A DNA stretch of 64,000 nucleotides from Candidatus Pacearchaeota archaeon. GTDB taxonomy: Bacteria; Patescibacteriota; Minisyncoccia; Minisyncoccales; Minisyncoccaceae. Below the pieces are notes generated by a model. That model did not search any database and was not told the DNA's origin. It worked only from the letters and a program-made list of their open reading frames with translations. How positions within the stretch are numbered: the first letter of the stretch is position 1; each line of letters starts with the position of its first letter. Below, one piece after another: positions 57,100 through 64,000 of this stretch. A program made the position numbers and the translations under genes. The DNA is taken from assembly GCA_035404185.1 (NCBI GenBank), contig DAONGN010000001.1, forward strand, positions 372,001 to 436,000, written 5' to 3'.

Positions 57100-57291
57100 T
57101 CACGTTGCAATACGCTTGCGGGAATTCATAGCTTCGGAATATTTTTCCTGGGCTAAATTCTTTTCCCTGGGAAAGATGGCATAATTGAGCACATCTTCGA
57201 ATTCCCTTTCTGCTTCCATTTCGGAAGCCCCTTCCCTTATGTGTAGCATAAGGAGGTTCAGCCGTTTTTGAAAATCTGTATCAGTCATCAT
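57100..57291 (-). CDS. Unknown 63-residue protein
   Basis: A helical, charged protein (DTDFQKRLNLLMLHIREGASEMEAEREFEDVLNYAIF), with no known family. It starts at 57291, overlapping the stop of the preceding gene by one base (TAATG), or at the next Met codon, 57288. The tight coupling suggests that the two products work together. A GGAGG-like sequence is not seen right before it on this strand. Terminator directly after its stop. Confidence 0.65.
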   Translation of the reverse strand: MMTDTDFQKRLNLLMLHIREGASEMEAEREFEDVLNYAIFPREKNLAQEKYSEAMNSRKRIAT

Positions 57292-57923
57292 TATGCCTCG
57301 GCGAATGAGATAGTTGATTCGCTGACACGGAAGATCGTTTTTGCCTTTATCGGTTCAGGCGCATCGCCTATCTTGTTACCTTGCTGGTCTCTGTTCCATT
57401 GGACAACAGATTGTCCATTTGGAAGGAAGAGAGGCTTACGGGCTTCAAGGTTGATACTTGCCACCTGACATCCTTCAATAACTTTTCCATCCTTGAAGAA
57501 CGGATTGAGGAAGAATCTGATTCTCCAGATTGCTTCCGAAAGAAGCTTTTGTAGGTCATTTTCAATGGTGGTTTTTTTGGTAAGGAATTCTGCAGATGGT
57601 TCTGCGTTCTCTTTCCTTGCAAAGGTATACCGGACCATGAAGTATCGGCTCCTGTGGGTTGGGTCTTTTGGATTGACTCTTGGTTGATAGAATGCATCTA
57701 CCAATTCATACCCAGATTTTTTGATGTCGGACAAAAGGTCCGTTGTTGAGCATCCATCTCGAATGTCAACCATGTAGCCTACGCCCTCCCTTGAACGACG
57801 AAGTTCTGATTGCGTTACTGTTTCCGGGATAATCATTTTTAATGATTTCGGAACGGCTTCTTCATTTGAGAAGCTTCCCTGAATAATGATCAGGGGCATT
57901 TCTTCAACATTGTAGGTCTGCAT
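57291..57923 (-). CDS. Unknown 210-residue protein behind a consensus promoter
   Basis: No family recognised. It is soluble, mixed alpha/beta: YNVEEMPLIIIQGSFSNEEAVPKSLKMIIPE, a central YMVDIRDGCSTTDLLSDIKKSGYELVDAFYQPRVNP segment and a beta-rich end (FRVSESTISFAEA). A Shine-Dalgarno GAGGTG lies 6 bases before the ATG. The promoter is a perfect TTGACA-17-TATAAT. Codon use is GC-richer than in uppS upstream. With the 63-residue protein it forms an independent, strongly expressed dicistron, probably acquired. Confidence 0.75.
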   Translation of the reverse strand: MQTYNVEEMPLIIIQGSFSNEEAVPKSLKMIIPETVTQSELRRSREGVGYMVDIRDGCSTTDLLSDIKKSGYELVDAFYQPRVNPKDPTHRSRYFMVRYTFARKENAEPSAEFLTKKTTIENDLQKLLSEAIWRIRFFLNPFFKDGKVIEGCQVASINLEARKPLFLPNGQSVVQWNRDQQGNKIGDAPEPIKAKTIFRVSESTISFAEA

Positions 57924-57984
57924 TTAAAACACCTCAGAAAGGTAAGAAATTTATAAATTTAAAGAACTGTTAAATTATATAAAT

Positions 57985-58013
57985 ATTATAGAATAGTCAA
58001 TAAATAATGTCAA
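57985..58013 (-). promoter_or_regulatory. Perfect consensus promoter of the minus-strand dicistron
   Basis: On the minus strand TTGACA (58008-58013) and TATAAT (57985-57990) are 17 bp apart. The -35 overlaps the end of uppS. The predicted start near 57978 gives a leader of about 55 nt. Confidence 0.85.
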
Positions 58014-58705
58014 GACCCCTTCCTTCTATCCCTTTCGATATAGTCTCTTATCGCTTCTTCAAATTGTTTTTCCTTAAAGTCAGGAAAATATTTATTAGTA
58101 AAGTATAATTGAGAATAAGCGGTGTGCCACATCATAAAACCAGCGGAAAGATGAGGATCATTTTCACACCCAGTTCTGATTAATAAATCAACGGGAGGTA
58201 AATCTTTAGTCCAAAGGTTTTCTATGATAGTTTTTTCATTCACCTCTCCCCTTTTTTCTTTTATCTTTTTAATGCAATCAATCATCTCATCGGTTCCGTT
58301 GTAGGCCATTAAAAAAGTAATTAAATATTTATCGTAGTTTTTTGTTTTTTTAATTGTGTTCTCAATTGCTTTCTTTGTTGATTCGGGAAAATATTCTCTC
58401 CACTTCCCTATTACTTCTACCTTTACCTTATTTTTATGAACATTTTCATTTTCAGCCAATTTGTTAAATTCTTTTTCAAATATCTTAAAGAGGCAGTTAA
58501 CTTCGCTTTTAGATCTTTTTAAAATATTATCCAAAGAACTACCCCATATTGTTAAATATGGAATCTTCATTTCTAGGGCTTTCTCGATTATTTTTTCTGA
58601 AGTATCACTTCCCTTTTCATGACCTAAAAAAGTAGCTAGATTTCTTTTCTTGGCCCAGCGCCTGTTGCCATCCGGGATGATTGCGACGTGATTAGGAATT
58701 TTCAT
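58010..58705 (-). CDS. uppS: Isoprenyl transferase (UPP synthase-like)
   Basis: Makes the undecaprenyl diphosphate carrier lipid for wall synthesis. The 231-residue protein has the N-terminal HVAIIPDGNRRWAKKRNL with the catalytic Asp, TIWGSSLDNILKRSKSEV (SxDNxxR), and YNGTDEMIDCI. The usual RTSGExRLSNFLLWQ is here RTGCENDPHLSAGFMMWHTAY, so the motif is divergent in the substrate region. It starts within the preceding small membrane protein gene (14-bp overlap). Confidence 0.9.
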   Translation of the reverse strand: MKIPNHVAIIPDGNRRWAKKRNLATFLGHEKGSDTSEKIIEKALEMKIPYLTIWGSSLDNILKRSKSEVNCLFKIFEKEFNKLAENENVHKNKVKVEVIGKWREYFPESTKKAIENTIKKTKNYDKYLITFLMAYNGTDEMIDCIKKIKEKRGEVNEKTIIENLWTKDLPPVDLLIRTGCENDPHLSAGFMMWHTAYSQLYFTNKYFPDFKEKQFEEAIRDYIERDRRKGS

Positions 58706-58877
58706 TTTGTGTTAAAATTAGACCTTTCCCTTCTATTATCTTTATTGGTTGTTTTTCTTGATTTTTAGCAAAGATATATCCTAAAGAAAAGCATAAAATG
58801 GAGATTAGGATTATACAGACAACAAGGACTATTTTATCTTGATTTTCTTTGACAAAATTCAATATTTTTGTTACCAT
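58692..58877 (-). CDS. Small single-pass membrane protein
   Basis: A 61-residue protein with one membrane helix (KIVLVVCIILISILCFSLGYIFA, about residues 15-37), a short charged N-terminus and a tail KNQEKQPIKIIEGKGLIL. It lies directly before uppS and overlaps it, so the two are co-translated. Similar small membrane proteins occur in CPR genomes. Function unknown; it may tether or regulate UppS. Confidence 0.7.
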   Translation of the reverse strand: MVTKILNFVKENQDKIVLVVCIILISILCFSLGYIFAKNQEKQPIKIIEGKGLILTQNENS

Positions 58878-58943
58878 TTCTTTGTTAATAATAACTGCCG
58901 ATTTAATACATATATCTTAAGGTAAAATCGACAAAGAGTCAAA

Positions 58944-59222
58944 ATGGCAACAACCAAAGCCGCGGGTACAAGCCGCTTGGGAAGAGATTCTCAACCAAAA
59001 TATTTAGGAGTCAAATTATTCGAAGGCCAAAAAGCTAAAATTGGCTCTATTATCATACGCCAAAGAGGTTCTAAATTTATTCCTGGAAAGAACGTCAAGA
59101 TGGGTAAAGATAATACCCTTTACTCTATGAAAGATGGTCTTGTTTCTTTTGAAACAAAAAGAAAGAAGATATTTGATGGTTCTCAGAGATTAACCAAAGT
59201 GGTGAATGTAGACGCTAAATAA
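58944..59222 (+). CDS. rpmA: 50S ribosomal protein L27
   Basis: L27 reaches into the peptidyl transferase centre with its N-terminus. The 92-residue product starts MATTKAAGTSRLGRDSQPKYLGVKLFEGQKAKIGSIIIRQRGSKFIPGKNVKMG. The N-terminal tail begins right at Ala-Thr, without the cleaved extension of Firmicutes, and lacks the Gly-Ser-Ser of AHKKGGGSS. A TAAAAT box at 58923 predicts a 9-nt leader. rplU (L21), its usual partner, is not adjacent. Confidence 0.94.
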   Translation: MATTKAAGTSRLGRDSQPKYLGVKLFEGQKAKIGSIIIRQRGSKFIPGKNVKMGKDNTLYSMKDGLVSFETKRKKIFDGSQRLTKVVNVDAK

Positions 59223-59232
59223 ATTAAAAAGA

Positions 59233-59264
59233 GAAACCAGAGGTTTAGGCCTCTGGTTTTTTAT
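59233..59264. terminator. Bidirectional terminator between rpmA and pyrG
   Basis: AACCAGAGG pairs perfectly with CCTCTGGTT around TTTAGG, with A-rich left and T-rich right flanks. It serves both convergent genes and overlaps the pyrG stop. Confidence 0.92.
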
Positions 59265-60879
59265 TTCCCGCTACTTTGATAAATTCTCTAAATAAAGGAT
59301 GCGGAGCTAACGGTCTTGATTTAAGTTCTGGATGGAACTGAACCCCAACAAAGAAAGGATGATTTTTTAATTCAATAATTTCAACTAAATCTTTCTTGGT
59401 GTTAATTCCCCCGATAATCAATCCTTTGGAAATAAGCGAGTCTCTGTAATTATTATTTACTTCATATCTGTGTCTATGTCTTTCTGAAATTAATTCATTT
59501 TTGTAAGACTTGAAACTGATAGTTCCCTTATTAATTTTACAGTCCCAAGTTCCCAATCTCATTGTCCCCCCGTAATTGTGCTTTTTCATTAAATCCTTTT
59601 GTTCTTCCATTAAATCAATTACTGGATTTTTAGCATTAGCATTAAATTCTCTAGAAGTTGCATCTTTGATTCCACAAACATTTCTAGCAAATTCAATTGT
59701 CGCTAGTTGTAAGCCCAAACACAATCCTAAGAAAGGAATTTTATTCTTTCTGCAATATTCTATTACCTTTATCTTCCCTTCTATTCCTCTTGTACCGAAA
59801 CCACCAGGAACAATAATGCCGTCGTATTCTTTTAATTTATTTAATTCATCCTTATCCCCTGTTTCAAATTTCTGAGCTGATAGCCAATGTATATCAGGAT
59901 TTCTATTATTAGCCCAAGCAGCATGTTTTACTGCTTCAATTACAGAGATATATGAATCAGTCAAAGAAAATTCTCCAGATTCAAAATATTTTCCAACAAT
60001 TCCAATCTTTACATCTTTTTTCTCTTTCTTAATTATGCTAACCATCTTATCCCATTCTGCCATATTTCTAGTTCTAGCTCTCAATTTTAACTTTTTCAAT
60101 ATTCTATCTCCCAACCCTTCTTTTTCATAATTAATAGGTATTTCATAAATCGAATCAACATCAGGAGCGGAAATAACATCCTTAGGATCTAGATTGCAAA
60201 AAATAGATATTTTTCTTTTTCTCGGTTCATCTAATGGAACCGATGCTCTACCTAAAATAAAATCAGGCTGAATCCCTGCTTCGTTTAATAATCTGGATGA
60301 AGTTTGAGTTGGCTTGGTTTTCATTTCCCCAATTGTCTTTATAGTCGGTAAATATGTTACCAAAGTAAAAAGAACTTTCTTGGGATATTTAAGTTTCATC
60401 ATTCTCGCTGCCTCTAGGAATAATAGGTTTTGATATTCTCCCACTGTTCCGCCAATTTCAATCATCACAAAATCAGCCCTATCCTTTTTAGCTACTTTTT
60501 CAATTCGAGCGATTACTTCATTAGGAATATCAGGAACTACTTCTACGCATCTTCCGTTAAATTCAAGATTTCTTTCTCTTTGAATAACTGCTTGGTAAAC
60601 ACGGCCAGTAGTCATGTAGTTATCAGTTGATAAATTAATATTTAAGAATCTTTCATAATTACCTACATCTTGATCGCATTCAGTTCCATCGTCAGTAACA
60701 AAAGTTTCTCCATGTTCAATGGGGTTCATAGTTCCAGCATCAACATTAATATATGGATCAATTTTGACAGCTGAAACTCTAAATCCTTTTCCTTGTAGTA
60801 TTTTTCCGATTGAGGCAGTAGCTGCTCCCTTTCCTACGCTACTCATGACTCCACCAGCAACAAAAATGTAATATGCCAT
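59245..60879 (-). CDS. pyrG: CTP synthase
   Basis: Converts UTP to CTP with glutamine and ATP. The 544-residue enzyme has an N-terminal synthase domain (GGVMSSVGKGAATASIGKIL, DPYINVDAGTMNPIEHGE, EIGGTVGEYQN) and a C-terminal class I glutamine amidotransferase domain with the nucleophile Cys in PFLGLCLGLQLATIE and HPELKSRPLAPHPLF for His/Glu. Full length. It is the first gene of a minus-strand group but 34 bp from rplI. Confidence 0.97.
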   Translation of the reverse strand: MAYYIFVAGGVMSSVGKGAATASIGKILQGKGFRVSAVKIDPYINVDAGTMNPIEHGETFVTDDGTECDQDVGNYERFLNINLSTDNYMTTGRVYQAVIQRERNLEFNGRCVEVVPDIPNEVIARIEKVAKKDRADFVMIEIGGTVGEYQNLLFLEAARMMKLKYPKKVLFTLVTYLPTIKTIGEMKTKPTQTSSRLLNEAGIQPDFILGRASVPLDEPRKRKISIFCNLDPKDVISAPDVDSIYEIPINYEKEGLGDRILKKLKLRARTRNMAEWDKMVSIIKKEKKDVKIGIVGKYFESGEFSLTDSYISVIEAVKHAAWANNRNPDIHWLSAQKFETGDKDELNKLKEYDGIIVPGGFGTRGIEGKIKVIEYCRKNKIPFLGLCLGLQLATIEFARNVCGIKDATSREFNANAKNPVIDLMEEQKDLMKKHNYGGTMRLGTWDCKINKGTISFKSYKNELISERHRHRYEVNNNYRDSLISKGLIIGGINTKKDLVEIIELKNHPFFVGVQFHPELKSRPLAPHPLFREFIKVAGNKKPEA

Positions 60880-60913
60880 ATCTATGTATTAATCACAAAA
60901 AGAGAAATAAAAA

Positions 60914-61366
60914 CTATTTCTCTTCTAAACCTTTAATTATTATTCTTACCTCTGCTTCCAAATTGTGTCCGAATTTTAATTTGATTGGAAATTCACCTGC
61001 TTCTTTGATGGGAGTTTCTAAAATAACATCTTCTTTATCAATATTATATCCCATTTCTTTTAAACGTTCGCTAATTTTTTGTTTATTGACTGATTCAAAA
61101 AGCTGTCCTTCTTTTCCTGTTTTAATATTAATTTCAATCTCTTGCCCATCAATTTTAGAAACAATAGCTTCGACCTCTTTCAATTCTTTGGTTGCATTCT
61201 CTGATTCAACTTTCTTTTTTATTTCGAGCTTTTTCAAAGAATCATTATCGGCAACTACAGCTAATTTTTTAGGAATTAAAAAGTTTCTGGCAAAACCAGG
61301 AGAAACCTCTTTAATATCATTTTTTTTTCCTGTATTGGGTACGTCTTTTAATAATATAACCTTCAT
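60914..61366 (-). CDS. rplI: 50S ribosomal protein L9
   Basis: L9 is a two-domain 50S protein. The 150-residue product starts MKVILLKDVPNTGKKNDIKEVSPGFARNFLIPKKLAV, has the long central helix region (KKLEIKKKVESENATKELKEVEAIVSKI) and a C-terminal domain GQLFESVNKQKISERLKEMGYNI. L9 is missing in several CPR groups (such as Microgenomates), so its presence points to another branch. Confidence 0.95.
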   Translation of the reverse strand: MKVILLKDVPNTGKKNDIKEVSPGFARNFLIPKKLAVVADNDSLKKLEIKKKVESENATKELKEVEAIVSKIDGQEIEINIKTGKEGQLFESVNKQKISERLKEMGYNIDKEDVILETPIKEAGEFPIKLKFGHNLEAEVRIIIKGLEEK

Positions 61367-61371
61367 ATATA

Positions 61372-62565
61372 CTATTTTATTATTTTTTCTAGTTCTTGCA
61401 AGGCTCTATCTAACTGAGGATCTTTGTTTTGTTCGTAATCTTTTTGTGTTAAATCTACTTTAATATCTGGTTCAATTCCAGTGTCTTGTATCCTGACTCC
61501 TGAAGGAGTGTACCATTTAGCAGTAGTAATCTTTAAACTTGAACCATCATCAAGATTAATTATTTGCTGAACAGTTCCTTTACCAAAGGAAGTTACTCCA
61601 ATTATTGGTACTTTTCTATCATCTTTTAATGCTCCAGCTAATATCTCTGAGGCAGAGGCACTTCCGTCATTAATTAAAACAACGAGAGGTATTGAAGCAA
61701 AGTTTGATGGTCCGTTTGATGTTAACTCTGTCTTTTCTCCATTTTTGTCTTGTTCAGAAAGAATTAATTGTCCTTTATCTAAGAACCATCCGGCAATACT
61801 TGTTGCTTGATTAACTAATCCTCCAGGATTACTTCTCATATCAAGAATAATTCCTGAAACATTATTGTTTAAAATATCGATAGCCGCAGTTTTAAAATCT
61901 TGGTAGACCGTATCTGAGAATTGATAAAGAGTAATAATGGCTATCTTTTTTCCATTAGCAACTTCTTTTATTTCATAATCCATTGAAGGAACCTTAATGA
62001 CTGCTCTTGTAATCACAATATCTTTATTTTCTGCTCCTTCTCTTGAAATGGTTAATGTAACTTTAGTATCTTTTGGTCCTCTAATCATATTGACCACTTC
62101 ATCTAGCGATAAATTAGAAGTAGATATTGCGTTAACAGCAAGAACCATGTCTCCTGGTCTTAGCCCAGCCTTTTCTGCTGGAGTTCCTTTAATTGGAGAG
62201 ATAGCGGTTATTTGATTATTTTTAATGCCCAATTGTAATCCAATTCCCTCAAAGCTTCCAGCAAGATCTTGTTCTAACTTTTTAGCTTCTTCTGGGTTAA
62301 AAAATTCTGTATAGGGATCTCCAATAGCATTAACCATTCCGGAAATTGCTCCGTAGGTCATTTTTGTCTTGTCGATTTTACTTTGATCAACGTAGTCAGT
62401 TGATACTTGATCCCAAGCTTTTTTTAATAAAGAAAAATCAATTCCATCTATTGAATAAGCAGCCTTATAGTATTCTTGAAAGATAAATTCATGGTAATAA
62501 AACCCAGCAATAAAAGAAAGAGATATAAGAATTAAACCAACGATGTTTTTAGTCGAGTTTTGCAT
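61372..62565 (-). CDS. ctpA: S41 C-terminal processing peptidase with PDZ
   Basis: A 397-residue exported serine protease. An N-terminal membrane helix (residues 8-23) is followed by a cap, a PDZ domain (GIGLQLGIKNNQITAISPIKGTPAEKAGLRPGDMVLAVN) and the S41 core with IILDMRSNPGGLV, catalytic Ser in LINDGSASASEILAGAL and catalytic Lys in FGKGTVQQI. It probably trims extracytoplasmic proteins. It lies 5 bp before rplI on the same strand. Confidence 0.96.
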   Translation of the reverse strand: MQNSTKNIVGLILISLSFIAGFYYHEFIFQEYYKAAYSIDGIDFSLLKKAWDQVSTDYVDQSKIDKTKMTYGAISGMVNAIGDPYTEFFNPEEAKKLEQDLAGSFEGIGLQLGIKNNQITAISPIKGTPAEKAGLRPGDMVLAVNAISTSNLSLDEVVNMIRGPKDTKVTLTISREGAENKDIVITRAVIKVPSMDYEIKEVANGKKIAIITLYQFSDTVYQDFKTAAIDILNNNVSGIILDMRSNPGGLVNQATSIAGWFLDKGQLILSEQDKNGEKTELTSNGPSNFASIPLVVLINDGSASASEILAGALKDDRKVPIIGVTSFGKGTVQQIINLDDGSSLKITTAKWYTPSGVRIQDTGIEPDIKVDLTQKDYEQNKDPQLDRALQELEKIIK

Positions 62566-62622
62566 AAATTATTTTGTTATTTAATACTTAAAGAATATCA
62601 TATTTTTTAAAAGCAAACAACA

Positions 62623-63798
62623 TTAAGAAATGGATGATTTTTTAGACAATAAACCACAGGTAAAAATCAAGACCCCGCTGGTTGCAAATATTAAAGGATA
62701 GCCTAAAGGACCGATAATTAAGCCTCCAATTAGAGCTCCAAAGGCTGTTGATAAAGGAGAAAAGATCGTATCTATTGCTGCCGACTCTTCAGGGTATTTT
62801 TTAAGCTTAGTTGTGAGCAATCCGCTCCTTCCTGAGTTGGCTATCAATCCTCCAACATTTTTTCCAAGCATGATTATAAAAGCTAGATAAAAGTTTAAGA
62901 AGCTAACTGAAGCTCCGAGGATGATTGAAAAGATTCCAACAATTTGACTGCCATAAGAAATATTAGAAACACTCTTCTTTTTTATTATTTTTATAACCAA
63001 ATAAGACAAAGGAAGATAAACTATAGATATTAAGGAGCTGAAGATTAGGATTTGATTCTGTGACCAATTGATATTCTTCAAAAATAAAACAAAGAAGGTG
63101 TTATTAAATCCACTGATTATTAGAACCAAGAAAGAAGTGATAATTAAAGGAAGAGTTCCTTTTAATTTCATGGTTTTAAAAATTTTAGAATAGTTCTTAA
63201 CAGATTCATGAACTTCAATATCTTCAGTTAATTTTTCAGAATCTTTTCTTAGGGAGAAAAAGCAATACATGGAAGTGAGTATCTGGAAAACAACACTGGC
63301 GGCAAAAACTCCGATAAATCCGAATTTCCAAATCAACAAAGCTCCGATTGCTGGAGCAAGAGCATCGGCATATGAGGGAACTGAATAAAAGAAGGCAAAA
63401 GCTTTGTCTGGATTTTTTAAATTGGAGCCCATCATTATTGCTCGAGAGCTAACAAAGAAAAGAGCAGCTGATATTCCTAAGATTATTTGTAAGAGATAAA
63501 AGACAAAAAGATTAGGAAAGAATATCATTCCCAAAGAATACAATCCATATCCTAAAACTCCCAACGAGGCCAATATTGCGGGATTGATTTTATGATTTAA
63601 ATATCCAGCAATCGGAGAAAATAAAGCAATAGGAAGGTAGATTAAGAAATTAGTATACCCTACTTGAACTAAAGAGAAGTTCTTTTCTAAGAGATATAAA
63701 GGAAAATACAAAGAGAATAGTTTGTAAGAAAACATTAAAGGTAAATGTACAAAGGTTACATTCTTTGCAACTTTTTCTATTTTAGGAAAAATATTCAT
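62623..63798 (-). CDS. MFS transporter
   Basis: A 391-residue secondary transporter with 12 predicted helices. Typical MFS loops are seen: between helices 2 and 3 (YLNHKINPAILASLGVLGYGLY) and the region of helices 4-5 (SSRAIMMGSNLKNPDKAFAFFYSVPSYADALAPAIGALLIW). The substrate cannot be read. On the minus strand TGTTAAACT ends 6 bases before its ATG, so this mRNA too would be leaderless. Confidence 0.88.
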   Translation of the reverse strand: MNIFPKIEKVAKNVTFVHLPLMFSYKLFSLYFPLYLLEKNFSLVQVGYTNFLIYLPIALFSPIAGYLNHKINPAILASLGVLGYGLYSLGMIFFPNLFVFYLLQIILGISAALFFVSSRAIMMGSNLKNPDKAFAFFYSVPSYADALAPAIGALLIWKFGFIGVFAASVVFQILTSMYCFFSLRKDSEKLTEDIEVHESVKNYSKIFKTMKLKGTLPLIITSFLVLIISGFNNTFFVLFLKNINWSQNQILIFSSLISIVYLPLSYLVIKIIKKKSVSNISYGSQIVGIFSIILGASVSFLNFYLAFIIMLGKNVGGLIANSGRSGLLTTKLKKYPEESAAIDTIFSPLSTAFGALIGGLIIGPLGYPLIFATSGVLIFTCGLLSKKSSIS

Positions 63799-63804
63799 AG
63801 AAAT

Positions 63805-63810
63805 AGTTTA
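63805..63810 (-). promoter_or_regulatory. Extended -10 of the MFS gene (minus, leaderless)
   Basis: TAAACT preceded by TGT on the minus strand predicts transcription from 63798, the A of the ATG. Confidence 0.45.
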
Positions 63811-63843
63811 ACATTTTAAAATAAATAAAAAAAGCCGAGAAGT

Positions 63844-63999
63844 TTATTTATTGGAGGTGCTTAGTTTTTGCAACTCTTCAAATCTTCTCTTGGCTCCTTC
63901 GAGATTTTCCTGGAATTTCGGGTTATTCTTGTCGAGAGCAACCTGTTCTTCCCAGAGATTGAGCGATTTTTTTGCGTTTTCTTCGGCTTCGTTCAGCAT
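63844..63999 (-). CDS. C-terminal part of a TPR-like protein, cut by the window edge
   Basis: The minus-strand frame reads to the right edge; 51 residues plus stop are visible, starting at a Met codon (63997-63999) that may be internal. The sequence EAEENAKKSLNLWEEQVALDKNNPKFQENLEGAKRRFEELQ looks like a helix pair of a tetratricopeptide repeat, as at the end of the O-antigen-ligase/TPR protein at 0.6 kb. The rest of the gene is outside the window. Confidence 0.55.
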   Translation of the reverse strand: MLNEAEENAKKSLNLWEEQVALDKNNPKFQENLEGAKRRFEELQKLSTSNK

Positions 64000-64000
64000 G

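Noticed and set aside
1..64000. CRISPR array, insertion sequence or prophage
   Set aside because: No regularly spaced repeats, transposase or phage structural genes were seen; the only mobile-type protein is the tyrosine recombinase.

Overview
The window is a strongly AT-rich, gene-dense stretch of a bacterial chromosome with a streamlined, largely anaerobic gene set. Several features point to the Candidate Phyla Radiation (Patescibacteria), most likely a Parcubacteria-like lineage. The S10/spc ribosomal cluster is intact in order but has no rpmD (L30) between rpsE and rplO. Ribosomal protein L9 is present, which argues against the L9-lacking Microgenomates/WWE3 groups. Typical CPR genes are also present: DUF5663, a VirD4-like ATPase, a MurB/Wzy-TPR pair and an adenylate kinase with a zinc lid. 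The lineage assignment is inference from gene content; no rRNA is in the window.

Layout. 0-4.1 kb: end of an HI0933-type flavoprotein, an O-antigen-ligase/TPR membrane protein, murB, a 30-residue Lys/Ala peptide and hpf. 4.1-14.6 kb: secA with small unknown genes, typA, a beta-carbonic-anhydrase-like protein, hemolysin III, an NagZ-like glycosidase and unknowns. 14.6-20.4 kb: an RRM protein, superoxide reductase, a tRNA-binding OB protein, SIMPL, FKBP, then a run of uracil-DNA glycosylase, DUF167, PAP2-like, PrmC-like, UppP and AlkD-like genes. 20.4-24.9 kb: a VirD4-like ATPase with three unknown proteins. 25-31.9 kb: an AddA/B-like helicase-nuclease, gpsA, ppa, ferredoxin, DUF1858, an MBL hydrolase and an unusual nucleotide kinase. 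31.9-34.4 kb: an apparent stand-alone structured RNA, then csoR-nifS-iscU behind a promoter with a palindromic operator, then tRNA-Pro(GGG) and rpmB on the minus strand. 34.4-36.7 kb: an M50 protease, an archaeal-type thymidylate synthase and an SDR. 36.7-53.1 kb: rpsL-rpsG-fusA-small ORF-tuf-rpsJ, then rplC to secY, adk and map. 53.1-64 kb: a tiny promoter/leader/38-residue ORF unit, galT, tpiA, a tyrosine recombinase, an unknown dicistron, uppS, rpmA, pyrG, rplI, an S41 protease, an MFS transporter and a clipped gene at the right edge.

Two gene-expression styles coexist. Most native genes have no Shine-Dalgarno sequence. Inside operons they start within a few bases of the previous stop (often TAATATG). 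At operon heads a -10 box, often an extended TGn-TAATAT, sits about 6-9 bases before the ATG, so the predicted mRNAs are leaderless. A minority of unknown genes (4.1, 8.5, 12.0, 53.3 and 57.1-57.9 kb) instead have a Shine-Dalgarno sequence and often more balanced codon use; the TS-like gene at 35.1 kb and the 55.4-kb ORF share the codon use but show no clear Shine-Dalgarno. This suggests a separate, probably acquired, gene class.

The best candidates for something undescribed are the RNA at 31930-32080, the CsoR-controlled Fe-S assembly operon, the 53.1-53.4 kb mini-unit, the minus-strand dicistron at 57.1-57.9 kb with a perfect consensus promoter, and the inverted-repeat-rich region next to the recombinase gene.
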